Assembly (NCBI GenBank): GCA_934845495.1
Contig: CAKWRB010000004.1
Span: forward strand, 1-26,178
From: an uncultured bacterium
GTDB taxonomy: Bacteria > Bacillota > Clostridia > Oscillospirales > Ruminococcaceae
Direction of reading: 5' to 3'
DNA length: 26,178 nt
The notes under the pieces were generated by a model, which was not told the origin of the DNA, did not search any database, and saw nothing but the letters and a program-made list of their open reading frames with translations. The position numbers were made by a program, and so were the translations under genes. Positions 21,835-26,178 of this stretch are shown here, piece after piece (the stretch's first letter is position 1; the number at the start of each line of letters is the position of its first letter).

Positions 21835-22506
21835 ATGAAGCTTTTATCAATTCAAATAGCATTATTCACCAAAGAGATTCTGAGCAGACCGGATCTCATT
21901 ATGGCAGAAGTTAATTCTAAAGTAGGATCTATTTTCGATGCGATGCCGAATATTTTGAATCTTCCACTAGAAGCTCCTGCTGAGATTCCACTTGTTCAAG
22001 CAAGATCCACCAATGGGGTTTATGCACTTAATGTATCTAGGAATCGGATTGACTTCTCAATTTCTCCCAAATTCGAAGAAGACATTCCTCCTTTAGAACT
22101 ATTCAAAAAATACAGGCCTTTGGTGGATAAATACTATAAATCTATAATTAATACCACTGATCTAATTCGAATTGGAGTAGTAATAACACTTTTCCACAAA
22201 ACTGAAAATAATATTATGGCTATATATGACAAATATCTCAATATACCATATTCAAATGATTGCACAGAAATCAACTTTCGAATGAACAGACAAAAAATTA
22301 TTAAAGGTATTGTTTACAACAATATTAAAACTGTTCAAGCTGCTGAATTGCATGTTGGAAGCACCAGTCATAAAGGAGTAATTATCCAACTCGATACCAA
22401 TAACATTCCAGAAGAAAATAAGGAAATCTCTGACAGTATAATTGCGAATATGCTTAATCAAGTGGCCGGAAAAATTAAGCCTTGTGAAATAAAGGAGTTG
22501 ATTTGA
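21835..22506 (+). CDS. Unknown AT-rich gene directly behind hsdS, first of a two-gene module
   Basis: A 223-residue soluble protein that I do not recognise. AAGGAG precedes the ATG and the gap to hsdS is 24 bases, so it is likely on the RM transcript. The base composition is much more AT-rich than hsdM or hsdR, pointing to separate origin. The middle has paired strand-like segments (IRIGVVITLF, GVYALNVSRNRIDFSI, GVIIQLDT) around a helix with LFKKYRPLVDKYYKSI. The layout vaguely recalls the TIGR04255-type fold, but I cannot confirm it. No catalytic motif, signal peptide or membrane segment is visible. The gene overlaps the next by one base (TGATG), so the two products probably act together. 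Confidence 0.82.
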   Translation: MKLLSIQIALFTKEILSRPDLIMAEVNSKVGSIFDAMPNILNLPLEAPAEIPLVQARSTNGVYALNVSRNRIDFSISPKFEEDIPPLELFKKYRPLVDKYYKSIINTTDLIRIGVVITLFHKTENNIMAIYDKYLNIPYSNDCTEINFRMNRQKIIKGIVYNNIKTVQAAELHVGSTSHKGVIIQLDTNNIPEENKEISDSIIANMLNQVAGKIKPCEIKELI

Positions 22507-23000
22507 TGGCCAAGTTAATAAATGATACATATACAGGAACCGGTTCTGTAGGCCCTTTTCCTCCAAACTGTGAAAATTGTCCACGAATAGTGTCCCCAAA
22601 CAGCACAAGCACACCAAAATATCCTACAGAAAATTCTCTCTATGAGCTGATTGCAAATTCTCTTGTATCTATATCTGAATTACAAAAGAATGTTACAAAG
22701 ATAGAAAAAGAACAGGAGAAAAATAGAGAGTTTTACCGCAGTATTACAGCGCTTTCTAAAACATCTAGAAAGGCTCTTTGGCTTATAATGGCTATCCCTT
22801 TAATTCAACTGATTGCCTGCACCGCAGTAGTATATTTTTTAGGAATTCAAGAAGAGCTCCCGTCTTTGCTTATCTGGATTTTAAGTGGAGTTAGCCTTCT
22901 ATCCATTGCGGAAGTTTTGATAACTGTTCTCAAATACTTTATACTAGAGAATAAAGTGAGCGACTTGGAAAAGAAGATTGAAAAATTCGAAGATAAATAG
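22506..23000 (+). CDS. Two-TM coiled-coil membrane protein, second gene of the AT-rich module
   Basis: A 164-residue protein I do not recognise. The N-terminal 40 residues are polar with a C22-X2-C25 pair (NCENC). A coiled coil follows (about 55-80, ISELQKNVTKIEKEQEKNREF), then two hydrophobic segments (about 90-112 and 118-146) joined by a short loop, then a second coiled coil (about 148-164, LENKVSDLEKKIEKFED). Both ends would be cytoplasmic. GGAG lies eight bases before the ATG, which overlaps the previous stop. The arrangement of a soluble partner plus a small two-TM protein is common in membrane-damaging defence or toxin modules. That role is inferred only from architecture and location. 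Confidence 0.82.
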   Translation: MAKLINDTYTGTGSVGPFPPNCENCPRIVSPNSTSTPKYPTENSLYELIANSLVSISELQKNVTKIEKEQEKNREFYRSITALSKTSRKALWLIMAIPLIQLIACTAVVYFLGIQEELPSLLIWILSGVSLLSIAEVLITVLKYFILENKVSDLEKKIEKFEDK

Positions 23001-23002
23001 TA

Positions 23003-23032
23003 TTGGCTATTTCCCTCAACCTGTGGTATTGT
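23003..23032 (+). promoter_or_regulatory. Possible promoter of the small gene at 23058
   Basis: TTGGCT (23003-23008), an 18-base spacer and TATTGT (23027-23032). The match is moderate. It lies just after the two-TM gene and 26 bases before the next start. Confidence 0.35.
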
Positions 23033-23057
23033 GTCTTGCTATAAGGAGGCAAGGCAC

Positions 23058-23366
23058 ATGAATAACGTCCTGCAATTATTATACGACCGATTCTACACCC
23101 CTCTTCCCATGACAGAGGATCGCCAGGAAATTGAGCAGTACCACAAGATACTCATTGAGCGGCTGGACAAGCCGGAACGGAAGATGGTTCTGCGGATCAT
23201 CGATGCCGGTGACCGGATCGCAAATGAGCTTTCGCTGGACAGCTTCATCTGCGGCTTTCTCCTGGCATGGGAGATGACAAGTGAACTGAATCATTATCAG
23301 GACAAGCGCCCTGCTTCGGAAAAGTCTCCGGGGCAGGGCGCTTCTGTATGTTCAGATGGGAACTAA
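23058..23366 (+). CDS. Small DUF6809-like protein
   Basis: A 102-residue protein of unknown function. The pattern of a short N-terminal LYDRFYTPLP stretch, a charged helix pair, and a final FICGFLLAWEMTSEL resembles the DUF6809 family of small proteins on clostridial mobile elements; the match is from memory and tentative. AAGGAGG (23043-23049) precedes the ATG by eight bases. The last 30 residues are encoded by a terminator-like stem-loop (arms AAGCGCCCTGC 23304-23314 and GCAGGGCGCTT 23333-23343). Family members usually end near SEL, so the tail may be an accidental extension. The 3' part of the gene recurs at 25984-26060. Confidence 0.7.
   Translation: MNNVLQLLYDRFYTPLPMTEDRQEIEQYHKILIERLDKPERKMVLRIIDAGDRIANELSLDSFICGFLLAWEMTSELNHYQDKRPASEKSPGQGASVCSDGN
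23273..23349 (+). repeat. 77-bp direct repeat, left copy
   Basis: Matches 25984-26060 over 77 bases with two differences. It includes the 3' coding end of the small gene and a stem-loop with arms AAGCGCCCTGC and GCAGGGCGCTT. The two copies bracket the Fic and lipoprotein genes. Confidence 0.9.
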
Positions 23367-23470
23367 CCCAGTCCAGTGCCTAGGCAAAAGAACCAATCTC
23401 TCAGTATATGGATACTGTTTGTGATTATAAAACATGCAAAAGACGAGAACTATAAAAATAAAACTTCCTG

Positions 23471-23525
23471 TATCGGCAATAATTTCTGCAAGTCAGAGTT
23501 AAAATGACTGTTATTTTTGCCGATA
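23471..23525. promoter_or_regulatory. Inverted repeat upstream of the HTH-Fic gene, possible operator
   Basis: TATCGGCAA (23471-23479) is inverted as TTGCCGATA (23517-23525). A -10-like TATACT (23532-23537) follows the right arm and lies about 50 bases before the Fic start. The Fic protein has an HTH, so it may bind here; that is inference. The rest of 23367-23582 is AT-rich without a gene. Confidence 0.5.
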
Positions 23526-23582
23526 CCATGCTATACTATACAGTAAATCAGGATTATTTTGATACATGACGGAGGATGGAAA

Positions 23583-24473
23583 ATGCGATACCTTTCAGTT
23601 TCTGAAACTGCAAAAAAGTGGGGCGTCTCAGAGCGCAGTGTCCGAAACTATTGCGCCCAGGAGCGAGTAAATGGAGCGTTTCTCACCGGAAAGACCTGGA
23701 ATATTCCTGAAAACGCAGAGAAGCCCAAGCGAACCAATAAAAGCCAAAAATCCCCTTCCAACCTGCTGGATATCCTGAAGGAGCAAAAGGCAAGTAAATA
23801 CCCTGGTGGTATTTATCACAAAACACAGATTGAACTAACCTACAACTCCAATCACATGGAAGGAAGTCGCCTGACTCATGATCAGACCCGATATATTTTT
23901 GAAACCAATACCATTGGCGCTGAAAATGAAGTTCTCAATGTGGATGATGTCATTGAAACAGCCAACCATTTTCGCTGCGTTGATATGATTATCGAGAGTG
24001 CGAAGGCGCCTTTGACCGAGAAGTTCATCAAAGAACTGCACCTGACTTTAAAGAATGGAACCAGTGACTCCAGAAAAGATTGGTTCGCTGTTGGCGATTA
24101 TAAAAAGATGCCCAATGAAGTTGGCGGCATAGAAACAGCCCTTCCGGAAGAAGTTGCCGATAAGATGAAAGCATTGCTGATCGAATACAGCGGGATAGGA
24201 GAAAAAACATTTGAAGATCTTCTGGACTTCCACGTGAAATTTGAACAAATCCATCCGTTCCAGGATGGAAACGGTCGTGTGGGCAGACTGCTCCTGTTTA
24301 AAGAGTGCCTAAAATATAATATCGTTCCTTTTATCATTGAAGATAATCTGAAGCTGTTCTACTACCGGGGACTGAAAGAGTGGAATCATGAAAAAGGATA
24401 TCTGATTGATACCTGCCTGACCGCACAGGACAGATACAAAGCTTACTTGGACTATTTTCGAATTGCTTATTAA
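23583..24473 (+). CDS. Fic-domain protein with N-terminal HTH (predicted AMPylator, self-inhibited)
   Basis: A 296-residue protein. The N-terminal 45 residues form an HTH/winged domain (YLSVSETAKKWGVSERSVRNY with a GKTWNIP wing). The Fic domain follows with the complete active-site motif H224-PFQDGNGRVGR235, indicating a nucleotide-transfer (usually AMP) activity. An inhibitory helix signature S89-N-H-M-E93-G94 lies upstream of the core, so it resembles class II Fic proteins that hold themselves inactive. The ATG at 23583 has GGAGG seven bases before it. A partner antitoxin is not needed for this class, and none is encoded next to it. It may be a regulator or a toxin-like stress enzyme. An upstream inverted repeat suggests autoregulation. 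Confidence 0.92.
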   Translation: MRYLSVSETAKKWGVSERSVRNYCAQERVNGAFLTGKTWNIPENAEKPKRTNKSQKSPSNLLDILKEQKASKYPGGIYHKTQIELTYNSNHMEGSRLTHDQTRYIFETNTIGAENEVLNVDDVIETANHFRCVDMIIESAKAPLTEKFIKELHLTLKNGTSDSRKDWFAVGDYKKMPNEVGGIETALPEEVADKMKALLIEYSGIGEKTFEDLLDFHVKFEQIHPFQDGNGRVGRLLLFKECLKYNIVPFIIEDNLKLFYYRGLKEWNHEKGYLIDTCLTAQDRYKAYLDYFRIAY

Positions 24474-24525
24474 TCAAATCCCTTTTTGATATGTTGAGCA
24501 AAAGGCAACAGAAAGGAGAATTATT

Positions 24526-25839
24526 ATGAAAGCAAAAATTGCTCTGATTTTCGCATTGGGAGTTATGACTGGGTTAATATCCGGATGCAGCAGGGAGTCC
24601 ACTCCCTCATCTGTGCCTGATTCCTCTGGAGGAACAGAACCTTCGTCTATTTCCTCCTCCCAGCCTTCTGAGACTGATGCCCAAGATACAGCTGAAATTG
24701 AAATGCCTGAACTTCCTGGTCGGGAGGGAGATCAGCCGCTGGTTCGCCTTTTGGGGACAAAAGAAGAGCTTTTTGCATTTGCAGAATGGGTGGGGACCGG
24801 CGCCTCCTACTATTGTCAGGACCTTACCTGGCAGCTTGATGCGGATATTGACCTGGAAGGAGAACCCTGGTCTCCTATCGGGCCTCTGAAAAATGTCCTT
24901 GATCTGCGAGATGCCAGAACCCAGCTGGAAGGTTATGACTATCTTATTCAGAAAATTACCCAGGAAAAAGAGGAAAATCCAGAATTTTATGAAGATATGC
25001 GTTCTTATCTTGGCTTTTTCGGTACCTTTGATGGCAACGGACATCGGATTACCGGCCTGAATGTACCCTACGAAAACGTCCAGTGCCAGGAAGATCCCTA
25101 TACCCAGAGCGGTTTCTTTGCAGTACTGGGCGCTGGATCACTCGTGCGTGACCTCCATATTGAAGGCACCGTCCAGGGCTTTGGTGATACGGGTGGCCTG
25201 GCAGGACGCGGCCCCTATGGTTTCCACACAGAAACTCCCGCTTTTGTGATTGGCTGCTCTTTCACAGGCACCATAGAGCTCCCCACTGGAATTTATCGTT
25301 CTCATGGCGGGTTTGGGGGTCTTATCGGTTCGACCGGAGAGGACTTGCAGATAAGAAATAGTTTTGCCCTTGCCGATGTTTCCGGGGACAACAATGTGGG
25401 TGGGCTGATCGGCAGCGCCAATAATAACTCCGAGATTCTGAACTGTTTTTGCCGGGGAACTGTTACCGCAGTGCCTGCATTCCAAAAAGAGGGAAAACTG
25501 CTGGTAAGCAATATTGGCGGTCTGGCCGGAGCCAGCTATAATGGCACTTTTATCAACTGCTACAGTGATACAAATTTGGTCATTACCGCTATGTCCGGAC
25601 CGGTAGGAGGTTTTATAGGCTATCACAGCGGCCAGGATTTCGGCTGTGTTTACAATGCCCAAAAAACAGGAGACTGGGGCCCTGGCTATGCCTATCCAGG
25701 CTCCAATACCAAATTTAATGCCATAGCCCTCTCACCTGAAGAGATGAAAGATCCCCAGATATTCCGGAATTTGGGTTGGGATCTGGATGTCGTCTGGCAG
25801 CTGGAAGAGGGAGACATTTCCCCCTCCCTTCGCAGCTGA
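24526..25839 (+). CDS. Surface lipoprotein with GLUG-type repeats
   Basis: A 437-residue lipoprotein. Residues 1-20 form a signal peptide with lipobox LISGC; C21 would be lipidated and anchored on the outer face of the membrane. A Ser/Pro/Thr-rich linker (22-60) follows. The main body has repeated glycine-rich units of the GLUG type (GTFDGNGHRITGL, TGGLAGRG, GGFGGLIGS, VGGLIGSANNN, IGGLAGASYNG, VGGFIGYH) expected to make a right-handed beta-helix, as in adhesins and carbohydrate-binding surface proteins. GAAAGGAG lies before the ATG. It follows the Fic gene after 52 bases, though the intervening DNA has no strong terminator. Its ligand is unknown. The tail (residues about 385-437) has no repeats. 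Confidence 0.88.
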   Translation: MKAKIALIFALGVMTGLISGCSRESTPSSVPDSSGGTEPSSISSSQPSETDAQDTAEIEMPELPGREGDQPLVRLLGTKEELFAFAEWVGTGASYYCQDLTWQLDADIDLEGEPWSPIGPLKNVLDLRDARTQLEGYDYLIQKITQEKEENPEFYEDMRSYLGFFGTFDGNGHRITGLNVPYENVQCQEDPYTQSGFFAVLGAGSLVRDLHIEGTVQGFGDTGGLAGRGPYGFHTETPAFVIGCSFTGTIELPTGIYRSHGGFGGLIGSTGEDLQIRNSFALADVSGDNNVGGLIGSANNNSEILNCFCRGTVTAVPAFQKEGKLLVSNIGGLAGASYNGTFINCYSDTNLVITAMSGPVGGFIGYHSGQDFGCVYNAQKTGDWGPGYAYPGSNTKFNAIALSPEEMKDPQIFRNLGWDLDVVWQLEEGDISPSLRS

Positions 25840-25983
25840 GCCACAACCTCTCTCCATATCGGAAAACATCTTTAAAAACAGCTTTTTGTGGGATAATTCC
25901 GGTTACAGTCAGTGTTTATGGAAAAGGTGAAAACAATAAATCATCCACGTTAAGGTACCATAACGACGCCTTCTCATCGGAGG

Positions 25984-26060
25984 GATGACAAGCGAACTGA
26001 ATCATTATCAGGACAAGCGCCCTGCTTCGGAAAAATCTCCGGGGCAGGGCGCTTCTGTAT
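25984..26060 (+). repeat. 77-bp direct repeat, right copy (remnant of a DUF6809-like gene end)
   Basis: Matches 23273-23349 with two differences. From ATG 25985 it would still encode MTSELNHYQDKRPASEK and run to a stop at 26081-26083, but no 5' part of the gene exists upstream. It is therefore best seen as a gene-end fragment. Its stem-loop (26015-26054) may end transcripts from the lipoprotein gene. In 25840-25983 I see nothing else. Confidence 0.9.
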
Positions 26061-26088
26061 ATCCTGATAAGAGCCGCCCCTAAAAATT

Positions 26089-26178
26089 TTACAGCTTCAG
26101 TTCCTGATGCTGTGCCTGATAGTTCGCCTTCAGCTCCTCCAGCACCTCGGGTGGGATGGAATCCAGAAAGTCCTGCAC
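26089..26178 (-). CDS. C-terminal end of an unidentified gene (cut by window edge)
   Basis: The minus-strand frame is open from the window edge to TAA (26091-26089). The 29 residues end in VLEELKANYQAQHQELKL, a helical charged tail. The product cannot be named from this fragment. It is convergent with the lipoprotein gene and lies just beyond the right 77-bp repeat copy. Confidence 0.5.
   Translation of the reverse strand: MQDFLDSIPPEVLEELKANYQAQHQELKL

Overview
The window looks like a chromosomal segment of a GC-rich gut Firmicute of class Clostridia, probably Oscillospirales (a Faecalibacterium/Gemmiger/Subdoligranulum-like organism). The basis is the Bacillus-type cluster of an Orn/Lys/Arg decarboxylase-like gene, darA (yaaQ), holB and ricT (yaaT), the clostridial 2[4Fe-4S] ferredoxin, the HrcA/CIRCE control of clpB, and strong AGGAGG ribosome sites with TTG and GTG starts. 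The genus is an inference; no rRNA is present.

Core part (1 to about 9400). A PLP decarboxylase-like gene, the cyclic-di-AMP receptor gene darA, the clamp-loader gene holB and the PSP1-domain gene ricT run rightward and end in a terminator plus a 32-bp perfect palindrome. A YfcC/DcuC-type permease gene runs toward them. A 56-residue ferredoxin gene with a clear promoter follows, then a leftward clpB under a perfect CIRCE operator, and a tRNA-Ser(CGA) gene with its own promoter and terminator.

Accessory part (about 9700 to the end). It starts with an orphan PD-(D/E)XK-like gene. Next is a leftward integration block: a tyrosine recombinase, two small excisionase-like proteins and one double-HTH protein. 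A divergent rightward pair encodes a sigma-region-4-like protein and a zinc-finger protein. A type I restriction-modification operon follows: hsdR with an N-terminal DUF4145/HEPN-like domain, an unrecognised 361-residue gene, hsdM, and an hsdS split by one in-frame TGA. Two AT-rich genes of unknown function sit directly behind hsdS, the second encoding a two-TM coiled-coil protein. The segment then has a small DUF6809-like gene, an HTH-Fic protein with a possible operator, and a GLUG-repeat lipoprotein. A 77-bp direct repeat brackets the Fic and lipoprotein genes. The window ends inside a leftward gene.

How it fits together. The right half reads as an integrative element or defence island: recombinase and directionality factors, element regulators, then a defence cargo of a type I RM locus with an extra embedded gene, the two-gene AT-rich module and Fic. 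The best candidates for something undescribed are the gene between hsdR and hsdM (17950-19035) and the pair behind hsdS (21835-23000). A dispersed repeat with core GCTCCCCGCAGGG occurs five times in non-coding gaps, including both gaps that flank the double-HTH gene. No att site could be identified.
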